Origin: Candidatus Sulfopaludibacter sp. SbA3
GTDB lineage: Bacteria; Acidobacteriota; Terriglobia; Bryobacterales; Bryobacteraceae
Length of the DNA: 64,000 bases
Direction of reading: 5' to 3'
Assembly (NCBI GenBank): GCA_945890485.1
Contig: CAMDCN010000003.1
Span: 372,001-436,000, forward strand
Position numbers and translations under genes: made by a program. The notes below the pieces were generated by a model. That model had not been told where the DNA came from. It was given only the letters and a program-made list of their open reading frames with translations, and did not search any database. Shown piece by piece: positions 42,134 through 50,654 of the stretch. The stretch's first letter is position 1. Every line of letters starts with the position of its first letter.

Positions 42134-43374
42134 ACAAGCTGCCTCTGCCGGATCTCTTCGTACATCGTCAAAGCCCGCAGCCCCATCTCCCGGGGATCTT
42201 CAAACGCCAGCCGGATGCCTTGATGGCCAAGGTCCAACTGCAACTCGCGTAGCCCTCGCCAAACCAGATGTCCCCCGAGCGCCCGATAGATTTCAGTAGT
42301 TTCCTCCGGCGGCGGACCGCTGAACAATGGTTCGGCTCCCGGCGCGCGCGCCGCCACTACGGCAACCAGATGCCGCTCGCCTAACAGTTTCATCGCCCGC
42401 ACAAATGGTCCCGCTGAAGCCTGGTCGTCGAGTGAAGTGAACACCAGTAGCAGCGCCCGCCTTGGCAGCCGCGCCCGCAAATAGGTCGCCGCCTCCGTAT
42501 AGTCTGTCACCGCCTCGGATGGTCGCAGCGGATACAGCATCTCCTGGCACGCCGAGAAATGCGCCGCCCCGCTGCCTGCCCGTACGAACCCATTGATCCG
42601 GTCACTGAACGCCAACAGGCCCAGCCGGTCCCCCTGCCGCTCGGCGGCCAGCGCCAAATGTAGCGCCGCCGTCAGGCTCCAGTCCAACACCGTCTGCGTC
42701 TCCTGCCGCCGCGCCTGCAGTCGTCCGCAGTCGAGCAGGCAGTAGATCTCCTGCGTCCGTTCAATCTGATAGGTCCGCGTAATCGGTGCGCCCCGCCGCG
42801 CCGTCGCCTTCCAATGCACGTCTTGAAAGCTATCCCCGGGCGTGTATTCCCGCAGCTTTTCGAACTCCCGCCCCCGTCCTACCTGCCGCACGTGGCGCGA
42901 ACCGGTCAGTGCCCGCTGCAGCGCCTTCATCTCCTGCGCCCCGCGTACTCGCGGATACACGCGAATCTCCACGGCCGGCGTAAATCGCTCTCGCAACTCA
43001 AAGAGCCCGAGCAGCGAAGGCGCCTGCACCGCCAAGGCCAACACGGGATACCGCCCTCGCTCGCGCGGCGTGAATACCCACGGATTTCCGGTCTCGGCCT
43101 CGATCTCCAATTCCGGAGGCAAGGCCAAGGAAAGCAACGCGCCCGCCGGGGCCGATACCGGTATGGCCAAGGTGGCCGGCACGCCGAGATAGCAACGCAA
43201 CGGCTCCACGGCTCCGATCGCAACCCCCGCCATCCGCCTCCGGCTGAGTCCGTAATCGGCGGCCGCCGCCAATGTCACCAGCCCCACGCTCACCGCCCCC
43301 GCCAACGGCGACACCGCCGCTGCGACGGCCGTCAAGGCCACCAGCGTAATCAGGCGGGGCGTGGGAGCGATCAT
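42130..43374 (-). CDS. DUF58 domain (vWA-like) membrane protein
   Basis: A 414-residue protein. Two N-terminal helices (about 8-45) and a beta domain lead to the DUF58 core (about 195-320: REYTPGDSFQDVHWKATAR, then QEIYCLLDCG as the vWA first strand). DUF58 proteins pair with MoxR AAA+ ATPases, which are thought to remodel metal-bound vWA clients. The DxSxS metal site is degenerate (LDCGR), as often in DUF58. Overlaps MoxR by ATGA. Confidence 0.88.
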   Translation of the reverse strand: MIAPTPRLITLVALTAVAAAVSPLAGAVSVGLVTLAAAADYGLSRRRMAGVAIGAVEPLRCYLGVPATLAIPVSAPAGALLSLALPPELEIEAETGNPWVFTPRERGRYPVLALAVQAPSLLGLFELRERFTPAVEIRVYPRVRGAQEMKALQRALTGSRHVRQVGRGREFEKLREYTPGDSFQDVHWKATARRGAPITRTYQIERTQEIYCLLDCGRLQARRQETQTVLDWSLTAALHLALAAERQGDRLGLLAFSDRINGFVRAGSGAAHFSACQEMLYPLRPSEAVTDYTEAATYLRARLPRRALLLVFTSLDDQASAGPFVRAMKLLGERHLVAVVAARAPGAEPLFSGPPPEETTEIYRALGGHLVWRGLRELQLDLGHQGIRLAFEDPREMGLRALTMYEEIRQRQLV

Positions 43375-44330
43375 ACCGGGACGGCCACCTCCGTCAGAAT
43401 CTTCGTCACCACTTCGCTCGCCGTCAGTCCTTCAATCTCGAACTCCGGCCGCAGCACCAACCGGTGCGCCAGCGCCGCCACGGCCATCCGCTTCACGTCG
43501 TCCGGCGTTACGAAATCCCGCTGCTCCAGCGCCGCCTGCGCCCGCGCCGCGCCCAGCAACGCCTGGGTTCCGCGCGGCCCCGCGCCAGTCAACAGCGTCT
43601 CCGCCGTCCGGGTTCGCCGCACGATCTCGACGACGTATCCCACCAACTCATCGCGCATGCGCACCTGCCGCAGCGCCGCTTGCAACTCCGCCAACTGTCC
43701 GCCCGCCAGCACCGGCCGCACCGCGCCCAGCGCCAGGCGCGCTTCTGGCGAATCGCCGCTTAACTGCCGCTGGGCCAGCTCCACCTCTTCGGCCCGGTCC
43801 AGGTAGCCTATGTCGATCTTCAGTTGAAAGCGGTCTTTCTGCGCCTCCGCCAACGGATAGGTCCCCTCATGCTCAATCGGGTTCTGCGTGGCGAACACCG
43901 TGAATTCCGGCGGCAGTTGGTACGTCGCCCGGTCGATCGTTACCTGCCGTTCCTGCATCGCCTGCAGCAGTGCCGACTGCGTCTTCGCCGGCGCCCGGTT
44001 AATCTCGTCCGCCACGAGAAACGATGTGAACACCGGCCCCGGCGCCAGCGTAAACTCGTTTTTCTGCAGGTTGAAGACGTTGGTTCCTGTGATGTCGGCC
44101 GGCATCAGGTCTGGCGTGAACTGCACCCGCTGAAAACTCCCGCCCATCACGGCGGCCATCGTCTTCGCGAGCAGCGTCTTCGCCACGCCCGGCACGCCTT
44201 CGAGCAAGCCGTGCTGTCCGCACAGCGTCACCACCAGCGCGCGGTCGATCGCCTCACGCTGCCCAATCATCACCTGGCCAATCTCGGCGCGCACCGCCGC
44301 CAACCGTTCGTGCATCGCTTCCAACGTCAT
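43371..44330 (-). CDS. MoxR family AAA+ ATPase
   Basis: A 319-residue MoxR ATPase: Walker A GVPGVAKT, Walker B LVADEIN followed by RAPAKTQSALLQAMQERQVTID, sensor 1 FATQNPIEHEGTYPL and a C-terminal lid. The open frame extends upstream, but ATG 44330 gives the family start (MTLEAMHERLAAVRAEIGQVMIGQ) and overlaps the DUF4350 stop by ATGA. It probably remodels the DUF58 partner. Confidence 0.93.
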   Translation of the reverse strand: MTLEAMHERLAAVRAEIGQVMIGQREAIDRALVVTLCGQHGLLEGVPGVAKTLLAKTMAAVMGGSFQRVQFTPDLMPADITGTNVFNLQKNEFTLAPGPVFTSFLVADEINRAPAKTQSALLQAMQERQVTIDRATYQLPPEFTVFATQNPIEHEGTYPLAEAQKDRFQLKIDIGYLDRAEEVELAQRQLSGDSPEARLALGAVRPVLAGGQLAELQAALRQVRMRDELVGYVVEIVRRTRTAETLLTGAGPRGTQALLGAARAQAALEQRDFVTPDDVKRMAVAALAHRLVLRPEFEIEGLTASEVVTKILTEVAVPV

Positions 44331-45337
44331 AAGCTCGGCTTCTCCCTCACGGACTCTTGCATTCTTCGGTACGCCTCCACCGGGTCGCCCGGCGCCATGG
44401 GCAGCTCCCGTTGCCGCTGCCATCGCGGCAGCAAACCCGCCGCCCTTTTCCATTCCGCCTGGCAGGTCGCCAGCAACTCCCCCGGCGCCACGTGCTTCCG
44501 CAGCAACTGCGCCATCGCCGCCGCGCCGCCTCCGGGTTCTGTACGCGTCACGGCGTCCGCCCGCTCCGGCAACACCGGCACGAGACTCCGCCATAGATAC
44601 AGTGCTGTCGCCACCAGCAGCAGCAACACCGCTGGCCCCCAACCCGCTCGCCGCATCAAGCTCACAATCCCGCCCTGTTCGGAGACTCCCAGCGCACTCT
44701 CGACGAACGTGACCCGCCGCGCCGGTCCGAAGAGCCGCAGCAACCGCTCCCCGTTTGGCCTCTCCCGCAGTGTGGCGCTCTGCAGCTCTTCCCCTCCGAA
44801 CACGACCACGGATCCTTTGCCCAGCGCCCGCTCCGCGTACCGGTCACCCAGCTTCCATGCTGTATCTTTCACGACGTACTGCCAGTTCGTCGTCTCCAGA
44901 TACCGCTGCCCCACGTACTCCCCCGCGCTCTGCGGCTCAAACCGGAGTCCCAGCCACTCTAGCGTATCGGTCTCCACTTTTTGCCCTTTCCGCAGAGAGA
45001 TCCGCCGGCTCGGGATCCCTACTACCACCCGCGCGCCGCCTCCCGCCAACCGCTCAACCGTCTTCGTCAAATTCTTGAGCGCGCCTGGAGCCTGATTCAA
45101 AAACAGCACCGCCCCTGCCTCGGCCGGAATCTTCGACTCCACGCCGAAGTGCCGGTCGACGCGCCATGATGGCAGCTTCCGCAGGCTGTCGTGCAACAGT
45201 TTCGTCCCGCTGCCGTCGGCCCGTAAGCTCGACCACGCCGGGTACACATCGCCCCGCTCATACGCCGCCCCCGCCAGGTCGAGCAGCGCCCAGCCGAACC
45301 CCACCACCAATAGGCCCAGCGCGACTCTAGCCCACAT
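44327..45337 (-). CDS. DUF4350 domain membrane protein
   Basis: A 336-residue protein. One N-terminal helix (3-25) precedes a periplasmic DUF4350 domain (about 30-235, GTKLLHDSLRKLPSW, AGAVLFLNQAPGAL, GGARVVVGIPSR). A second helix (about 238-258) and a cytoplasmic tail follow. DUF4350 proteins occur beside MoxR and DUF58. The DUF4350 fold resembles the GATase-like domains of gliding-motility and ABC-associated proteins (inference). Overlaps the DUF4129 gene by 11 bp. Confidence 0.8.
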   Translation of the reverse strand: MWARVALGLLVVGFGWALLDLAGAAYERGDVYPAWSSLRADGSGTKLLHDSLRKLPSWRVDRHFGVESKIPAEAGAVLFLNQAPGALKNLTKTVERLAGGGARVVVGIPSRRISLRKGQKVETDTLEWLGLRFEPQSAGEYVGQRYLETTNWQYVVKDTAWKLGDRYAERALGKGSVVVFGGEELQSATLRERPNGERLLRLFGPARRVTFVESALGVSEQGGIVSLMRRAGWGPAVLLLLVATALYLWRSLVPVLPERADAVTRTEPGGGAAAMAQLLRKHVAPGELLATCQAEWKRAAGLLPRWQRQRELPMAPGDPVEAYRRMQESVREKPSL

Positions 45338-46775
45338 ACTGGCGGATCTCCTCCCACCGCGTCCGCACTTCGCTCACGCCCGCCGTGCCCAGCTCATGAA
45401 ACCCGTACCAGGCCTCTTCAAATCGCCGCCGGTTGGTTTCAAACAGCGGATGCACCTGCGGCGTCGGCCTGCCTCGGCGCTCCAGTTCGCGCCCGTACTC
45501 GCCCCCGCTCTTGGCCGGTCCAATCGTCACCAGCCCGCGTTCGCTGAGGCGCCGAAGTCCCGCCAAATGCAGTGCGCGCAGGGCCAATCTGTATTCTCCC
45601 CGCGCCGCGTACTCATCGGCCAGCGCCAGCCACGACTCCTCCGGCAAAGCGTCTGGCCGCAGATCCTCGCGATTCAAGTCCGGGGCCGCCGCGGGTGCTG
45701 CCACCACCAGGGCCTTGTGCGGTCGACGCTGTTTCAGTAAGTAAATCACCAGACCGGCCACTAGGAGCACCGCAAATCCAATCAGCAGATTCTGCGACAT
45801 TTGGGGGCTCAGTCCGAAGTTCCCCAATTCTGGAGGCGTCTGCTTTTCCGGCCGCAGCCAAGCAAAGAAATCTTCAATCCATTGCGCCAACGTTCGCAGC
45901 GCCTGTAAGAACCATCCGTCGCCGGCGCCCTGCTCCACCACCTTCGGTTGCCGGAAGGCAAACCCCGGCTCCCGCATCGTCTGGGCAATGCTTCGCTCCA
46001 CCTCCTGCGCCTCGTGCGCCGCCAGGGGCGCCACCAGCACCAGTGCGGTAGTTACCACCCGCAACGCGGCCAAAAGGTCGATCCCGGTCTTCCGTGACTC
46101 CTGCAGGAACACCCGCCGCGCCGCCATTGCGTTCAGCAGGGGATCCACGCAGAGATAGGTCGTCAGCGTCACCACCCAGAAGCTCGGCAGGTTGAACAGC
46201 CGGTCCTCAATGCGGCCGAATGAGGTCTCCCAGCCAAAGAACGCGCGCAGCAGCATTGGCGCAGTCAGCCAGAGCACGAACAGGTTCACCCACAAAAGGA
46301 ACCCGCCGACCATCGCCAAGGAGAGCTCCCAGCTCTGCAACAGAACGTCTTGGGTTGCGTACCGCATCGCCTCCCGGGGGGAACTCACCGATAGCGTCCG
46401 GTAAAAGGTTACGGCCGGAGCTAGCGGGAAAAACAGTAGAGCCGCCAGCGGCAGCACGAGGAGCGCGGTGGGCTGCAGCGTCAATTGCGGACCCAGCCGC
46501 AACGGCGGAGGCGTCCCGCCCAGCACCCGCAGTAACTCCCCTTGAAAGTACGATTCGCCCACTTGCTTGAACAAGTAGGCGGCCGCGACCAACAGCGTCA
46601 ACCCTCCAGCCTGCTCTGCGTAGTAGGCATCGAACGTGGCCGTAAGCAGCAGCCGTCCCAGGAGGTAGACGAAGGGCAGCGTACACACCGCCCACACGAC
46701 CCAGGCCGGACCCGGCGTTCGCCGCAGCAGCGCCGCGGCCGCATCGGCCGACTCAGTCCACGACGGCCGCTTCAC
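45327..46775 (-). CDS. Multi-spanning membrane protein with C-terminal DUF4129-like domain
   Basis: Start assigned to GTG 46775, which overlaps the upstream TGA as GTGA and has GGAGAG upstream; product about 482 residues. Residues about 25-250 hold six helices. A further helix lies at about 325-345. The C-terminal about 110 residues (LPEESWLALADEYAARGEYRLALRALHLAGLRRLSERGLV... FEEAWYGFHELG) match the DUF4129 pattern. DUF4129 commonly accompanies MoxR/DUF58/DUF4350. Confidence 0.75.
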   Translation of the reverse strand: MKRPSWTESADAAAALLRRTPGPAWVVWAVCTLPFVYLLGRLLLTATFDAYYAEQAGGLTLLVAAAYLFKQVGESYFQGELLRVLGGTPPPLRLGPQLTLQPTALLVLPLAALLFFPLAPAVTFYRTLSVSSPREAMRYATQDVLLQSWELSLAMVGGFLLWVNLFVLWLTAPMLLRAFFGWETSFGRIEDRLFNLPSFWVVTLTTYLCVDPLLNAMAARRVFLQESRKTGIDLLAALRVVTTALVLVAPLAAHEAQEVERSIAQTMREPGFAFRQPKVVEQGAGDGWFLQALRTLAQWIEDFFAWLRPEKQTPPELGNFGLSPQMSQNLLIGFAVLLVAGLVIYLLKQRRPHKALVVAAPAAAPDLNREDLRPDALPEESWLALADEYAARGEYRLALRALHLAGLRRLSERGLVTIGPAKSGGEYGRELERRGRPTPQVHPLFETNRRRFEEAWYGFHELGTAGVSEVRTRWEEIRQYVG

Positions 46776-47044
46776 GCCGATGCTCTCCAAATCAGTTCCC
46801 CGACCCCGAGAAAGAATAGCCACGTCAGCAGCAGCCCGGCCACTGCCCCGAATCCCCAGCCTACGCTTCCCCACGCCCGGCCCGGCGCCTTCGCCAATTG
46901 GGTTCGTTTCGTCAAACAGGGGACACACAGCATCCGCCCGTCGTGCTCCGTGATGCATTCGCGGCAGAATGGCTGCTTACAACTCGGGCACCGCGCCACC
47001 GCTTCCCGCCCCGCGTGTTGTTGGCAACGCGCGTGGGCGATCAT
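46772..47044 (-). CDS. Small B-box-type zinc-finger membrane protein
   Basis: A 90-residue protein starting at ATG 47044 (ATGA overlap with the upstream stop). It has a B-box-like Cys/His cluster (CQQHAG, CPSCKQPFCREC, CVPC, about residues 7-48) and one C-terminal helix (about 66-82). Similar cluster-plus-helix proteins accompany rhomboids and RDD proteins. Here it is one of two zinc-finger proteins in the operon (see 47946-48515). Too short to assign function. Confidence 0.65.
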   Translation of the reverse strand: MIAHARCQQHAGREAVARCPSCKQPFCRECITEHDGRMLCVPCLTKRTQLAKAPGRAWGSVGWGFGAVAGLLLTWLFFLGVGELIWRASA

Positions 47045-47949
47045 GCCTTCTCCTCGCCGCCCTGTTGCGCTACCCATCCTGCCGCCGTGGCGCCCACCAC
47101 CCGCCAGCCGATCGCCGCCGCCAGCGCGACCTTTTGCCATTGCTGAGCGGCCAACGTTAACTCGGCCAACGTAAGCGAGAATGTCGGCCTCCGCCACTCC
47201 AGCAACAGGAAGAATCCGAAGAGCAGCACGTCCAGCACCATCGCAGCGACTAATGCCGCCGCCACCATCTGATGCCGCCGCAACATTCGCCACCACGCGA
47301 TCGTCGCCGTCAACGCTCCCGGCACAACGAAGATCGCGACGTTCCAGATCTCCGTACGCGTGTCCTGCCAAGCCGAATAAGCCACAATCAATAGCGCGCT
47401 CAGGATGAGCGTACCCGCCACGGCCCAGCCGAGCTCTCGCGGATGCCGGTAGGCCTTCTCCACTTTGCCGGGCACGAGCACCGGCATCACGGCGGGCCTT
47501 GTTAGCCCAGCCTGCGCTATCTGCACTTTATTGAGGATCTGCGGCACCGCCTCCGCCGCCGCTCGCATCGTGCCCAATCCCCGCAATGGCCACTCTCCCG
47601 AGAGACTGATCACCCGCGCCACGCAGCGCCGCCCCTGCGCCAGTGACCAGACCTGCAACATCAATAACGTGCCCGGGACAATCGCCAGCCCCACCCGCAG
47701 CCCCACCTGCGCCGGCAGCATCGCCAGCACCAGCATCAGCGTGAATACCAGCAGGCGGACAATCCTCGCTGTCGTCCACAGCGGCGCTTCCGTCACCGTA
47801 ATCGCCCGCATCTCGGAGTAAGGAAACCGCTGATACTCGTGCTGCACCCGCAGCGAAGTCACCTGCAGCAGATGGTCACCGCCATCATAGAGCGCCGCTG
47901 AACGCAGCCAGCCCGGCGACCAACCCGTCAACATCCGGTACTCGCTCAC
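47041..47949 (-). CDS. Hypothetical polytopic membrane protein
   Basis: A 302-residue protein. A soluble N-terminus (about 1-60, with beta pattern GGDHLLQVTSLRVQHEYQRFPYSEM) precedes helices near 65-100, 175-195, 203-220, 228-250 and 280-300. No recognisable family or catalytic motif. It overlaps both neighbours by 4 bp, so it is a fixed part of the MoxR operon here. Confidence 0.6.
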   Translation of the reverse strand: MSEYRMLTGWSPGWLRSAALYDGGDHLLQVTSLRVQHEYQRFPYSEMRAITVTEAPLWTTARIVRLLVFTLMLVLAMLPAQVGLRVGLAIVPGTLLMLQVWSLAQGRRCVARVISLSGEWPLRGLGTMRAAAEAVPQILNKVQIAQAGLTRPAVMPVLVPGKVEKAYRHPRELGWAVAGTLILSALLIVAYSAWQDTRTEIWNVAIFVVPGALTATIAWWRMLRRHQMVAAALVAAMVLDVLLFGFFLLLEWRRPTFSLTLAELTLAAQQWQKVALAAAIGWRVVGATAAGWVAQQGGEEKA

Positions 47950-48515
47950 CGGCTACCCCCGCCCACACGGATCACTAGCACGATAAACCCTACCAGCGCC
48001 GCCAGCCAGAATATGGAAATCGCCAGCGCTGCCCACCGCACCGCGCCCGGCCGCGGCACCGCTGCATGCGTTTTCTTCCAGGTCGCCAGAGTATACGTAC
48101 CCGCGATCGGCCCCGTCAGCAGCGTCATCACGGGCACTGCCGCCATCAAAAGTCCAATCGAATCGTGCATGGTGGCCCGCCGCCGGAACCGCGACTCCCC
48201 CGTCGCCGTGCCCCGGCCGAAGCAGGTGCTGCAAACCGCCTGCTCGCCGGCGCCGTCCACACATACCGAACAGACAAACCGTCCGCACAACCCGCACGCC
48301 GCCTCCGCCTGGTTCGTCGGATGGTGGAAGCAGGTCGCCATTCCCTCGCTCGCGAGCGCCAACGGCGGCCTCCCCTGAGCCTCCGTCCACCCAGCCGCGA
48401 ACACCCACGCCTGCACCTTCGCCTCGCATCCCCGGCACGGCAAGGGTTCCGTCCGGTTCCAGTCCTCCAGCGGAATCTCCACTCCGCATAAATTGCAGCG
48501 CGGCATCGCCGTCAT
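47946..48515 (-). CDS. B-box-type zinc-finger membrane protein
   Basis: A 189-residue protein with two Cys clusters: CNLCG...CRGC (about 7-30) and a B-box-like CFHHPTNQAEAACGLCGRFVC followed by CSTC (about 62-98). Two helices follow (about 118-145, 160-183). The second cluster resembles the N-terminal finger of membrane rhomboid and RDD proteins. ATG 48515 overlaps the GYF/RDD stop by ATGA; ATG 48506 is a fallback. Confidence 0.65.
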   Translation of the reverse strand: MTAMPRCNLCGVEIPLEDWNRTEPLPCRGCEAKVQAWVFAAGWTEAQGRPPLALASEGMATCFHHPTNQAEAACGLCGRFVCSVCVDGAGEQAVCSTCFGRGTATGESRFRRRATMHDSIGLLMAAVPVMTLLTGPIAGTYTLATWKKTHAAVPRPGAVRWAALAISIFWLAALVGFIVLVIRVGGGSR

Positions 48516-49261
48516 TTCTTTAACACCCGTGTATCCGCCACCATGTCGTGCAGCGCCCGCTTCTCGCTATCCCAGAACGGCAGCAGATACCCCAGTCCCA
48601 GCGTGAATCCCGTAATGAACTGCGCAAAGTAACGCCCAAAGGATTGGCCCCTGCGCAGCCGGTTGCCCTCCCCATCGAGAATCTGCAACTGCAACATCAG
48701 TTTCCCGGGAGTCCCGCCTTTCTTCGTTACGAACCAGACTTCATACCCGCACTGCACCGCCAACTGCGCCAGCACCGTCAGCCCGTAGATCCAGAGGAAC
48801 GTTGCTCCTATCTGATCCGCTTTTCCGCTTTGACCAACTCCGGCCGCCAGGACGAACATCGGAATTTGCAGAAACATGTTCACGACCGACAGAATCACCC
48901 CGTCAATCATGCGCGCCACAAACCGGACGCCAAACCCGGCGAACTCTCCCTTCCCCGGTATCACCGCTGAGCCCTCGCGCAGCTCCGCCACGTGCCGCGG
49001 CTTGCAATAGGCGCAAACCTCCGCTCCGCCCCAACGCGCTATCCAACTCTCCGGATACATCGTCCCGCACCGTTCGCAGGGCCTCCGTGGCCCCTCGGGT
49101 TCCCCGGACGTAAACACATTGGCCACTGGCTGCCAGCCTGCCGCACCTTCGCGCCATACCAGCGTGCCCGCCCCCAGCGCGCCAGCCGTGGCCCACTCCT
49201 TCACCTGCTGCTCTTCAAACGGACCCTGCTGGACCCCGTTCTGCCACGTGTACCAGGTCAA
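48512..49261 (-). CDS. GYF_2-RDD domain membrane protein (first gene of MoxR operon)
   Basis: About 249 residues from TTG 49261. A GYF_2 domain begins at once (LTWYTWQNGVQQGPF... LVWREGAAGWQPV, 1-50). A four-Cys knuckle (CERCG...CAYC, about 62-88) and an RDD domain (GFGVRFVARMIDGVILSV... GGTPGKLMLQLQIL... HDMVADTRVL) follow. GYF_2-RDD proteins are common bacterial membrane proteins of unknown role. TTG is the only start that keeps the GYF fold whole without entering the sigma gene. TATACT ends 6 nt before it. Confidence 0.75.
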   Translation of the reverse strand: MTWYTWQNGVQQGPFEEQQVKEWATAGALGAGTLVWREGAAGWQPVANVFTSGEPEGPRRPCERCGTMYPESWIARWGGAEVCAYCKPRHVAELREGSAVIPGKGEFAGFGVRFVARMIDGVILSVVNMFLQIPMFVLAAGVGQSGKADQIGATFLWIYGLTVLAQLAVQCGYEVWFVTKKGGTPGKLMLQLQILDGEGNRLRRGQSFGRYFAQFITGFTLGLGYLLPFWDSEKRALHDMVADTRVLKK

Positions 49262-49265
49262 GTCC

Positions 49266-49289
49266 TCAGTATAGCCAGAGTTATACTGA
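49266..49289. promoter_or_regulatory. 24-bp palindrome holding both divergent -10 elements
   Basis: TCAGTATA (49266-49273), an 8-nt spacer, then TATACTGA (49282-49289), a perfect 8-bp inverted repeat. The left arm read on the minus strand is TATACT, 6 nt before TTG 49261. The right arm on the plus strand is TATACT, 39 nt before the sigma factor ATG. A dimer bound here would cover both -10 boxes (inference). Confidence 0.55.
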
Positions 49290-49326
49290 ATCCAGTCGCT
49301 CCCAGAAACCGTAACGCTCTTAGAGA

Positions 49327-49917
49327 ATGTTTTTCTTCCCCATCTTATTCGCGGCCCTGGACTCGGAATCGGACCGCGCACTTGCGGCGCGCCTGAAAGC
49401 CCGTGAGCCGGAAGCCCTGCGGGAACTCTATGACAAGTATGGACGATTGGCCTATTCCGTCATCTTCCGCGTAGTCCGTAACGCCGCCGCCGCGGAAGAC
49501 CTTACCCAGGAAACATTCCTCCGCGTGTGGAATCGTATGGCCGGCTTCGACGCCGAACGTGGCTCCATCGGTCCTTGGGTACTCACCGTTGCCCGCAACC
49601 GCGCGATAGACTACCTCCGTTCGGTCGATGGTCGAATGTCGCAGAACGCTATCGAACTCACCGGCGCTGAGTCCCCCGCTCTTTTTGTTGATATGGAGTC
49701 CGTCATCCTCAACTCCCAACGTGCCAAGTTACTGAAAGCGGCTTTCCACAAACTCTCTGAGCAACAGCGCACCGTCATTGAACTGGCCTATTTCGAAGGC
49801 CTATCCCAGACCGAAATGGCGGACCGCCTCAGCCAGCCGCTTGGCACGGTCAAGACCTGGGTCCGCACCGCCCTCCGCCTCCTGCGCGAAGAACTGGAGG
49901 AGCCTGTCACCGTATGA
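49327..49917 (+). CDS. ECF RNA polymerase sigma factor (SigK/RskA-type)
   Basis: A 196-residue sigma-70 family ECF factor. Region 2 is at about 38-75 (LYDKYGRLAYSVIFRVV, DLTQETFLRVW) and region 4 at about 142-188 (LSEQQRTVIELAYFEGLSQTEMA, GTVKTWVRTALRLLRE). It is co-translated with an RskA-like anti-sigma factor (4-bp overlap), the standard pair for envelope stress or redox control. It probably regulates its own palindromic promoter and the genes behind it (inference). Confidence 0.93.
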   Translation: MFFFPILFAALDSESDRALAARLKAREPEALRELYDKYGRLAYSVIFRVVRNAAAAEDLTQETFLRVWNRMAGFDAERGSIGPWVLTVARNRAIDYLRSVDGRMSQNAIELTGAESPALFVDMESVILNSQRAKLLKAAFHKLSEQQRTVIELAYFEGLSQTEMADRLSQPLGTVKTWVRTALRLLREELEEPVTV

Positions 49918-50651
49918 GCGATACCAACCGGGACGCCCTTTACGAACTCTACGCGCTTGGCCTGCTGGAAGAGCCCGAACTCTCCGAGATTGAAACCGAA
50001 ATTCGCTCCGGCTCTCCGGAATCGCAGCGCTTGCTGCGCCAGGCCATGGCGAACAATGCGCTGCTGTCGACTCTCGCCCCCGTCGCCGAACCTCCCCCGC
50101 GCCTCCGACGCCGGATTCTCGCGGCCGCGGGCGTAGAAGAAAAAACCGGCTGGACCTGGCTTGGCGCTTGGGGCCTGGCTACCGCCGCACTTCTCGCCGG
50201 TTTCGTCTACTTCGGCACCGAAACTACCCGCCTGCGCAAAGATACCGTTGGCGTCCGCGAAGAGCTTGCGGTCACCCAAACGGAACTCCGCCGGTCCCAG
50301 GACACGCTGGCCTTCCTGCGCGATCCCGGCACGACGATTTTGAAATCGGGCACCGCCGAAGAGCGCCAACCCATCGCCCGTGTCTTCGTTAACCCCGGCC
50401 AAGGGGTCCTGCTCATGGCGAACAACCTGCCGCGCTTGGAGCCTGGCAAAGTTTTCGAAATGTGGCTGGTGCCGAAAACTGGCGGACCCATTCCGGCCGG
50501 CACGTTCGCCGCCGATGGCTCCGGCTCCGCGCTCCATCGCAGCACGGCGGGCTTCGACCCTGCCGCCACTGCCGCTGTCGCTCTTTCAGTCGAGCCCGAA
50601 GGCGGCTCTCCGGCCCCTACGACCACTCCATTCCTCATCACCGGAATCTAG
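49914..50651 (+). CDS. Anti-sigma factor, RskA-like
   Basis: A 245-residue membrane anti-sigma factor. The N-terminal cytoplasmic helical domain (about 1-75, DALYELYALGLLEEPELSEIE) binds sigma and lacks the HxxxCxxC zinc motif. One helix lies at about 80-101. The periplasmic RskA domain (about 135-245) shows VLLMANNLPRLEPGKVFEMWLVPKTGGPIPAGTF, typical of the C-terminal domain that receives the signal. It is released by regulated proteolysis in relatives. Overlaps sigma by ATGA. Confidence 0.9.
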   Translation: MSDTNRDALYELYALGLLEEPELSEIETEIRSGSPESQRLLRQAMANNALLSTLAPVAEPPPRLRRRILAAAGVEEKTGWTWLGAWGLATAALLAGFVYFGTETTRLRKDTVGVREELAVTQTELRRSQDTLAFLRDPGTTILKSGTAEERQPIARVFVNPGQGVLLMANNLPRLEPGKVFEMWLVPKTGGPIPAGTFAADGSGSALHRSTAGFDPAATAAVALSVEPEGGSPAPTTTPFLITGI

Positions 50652-50654
50652 CCG

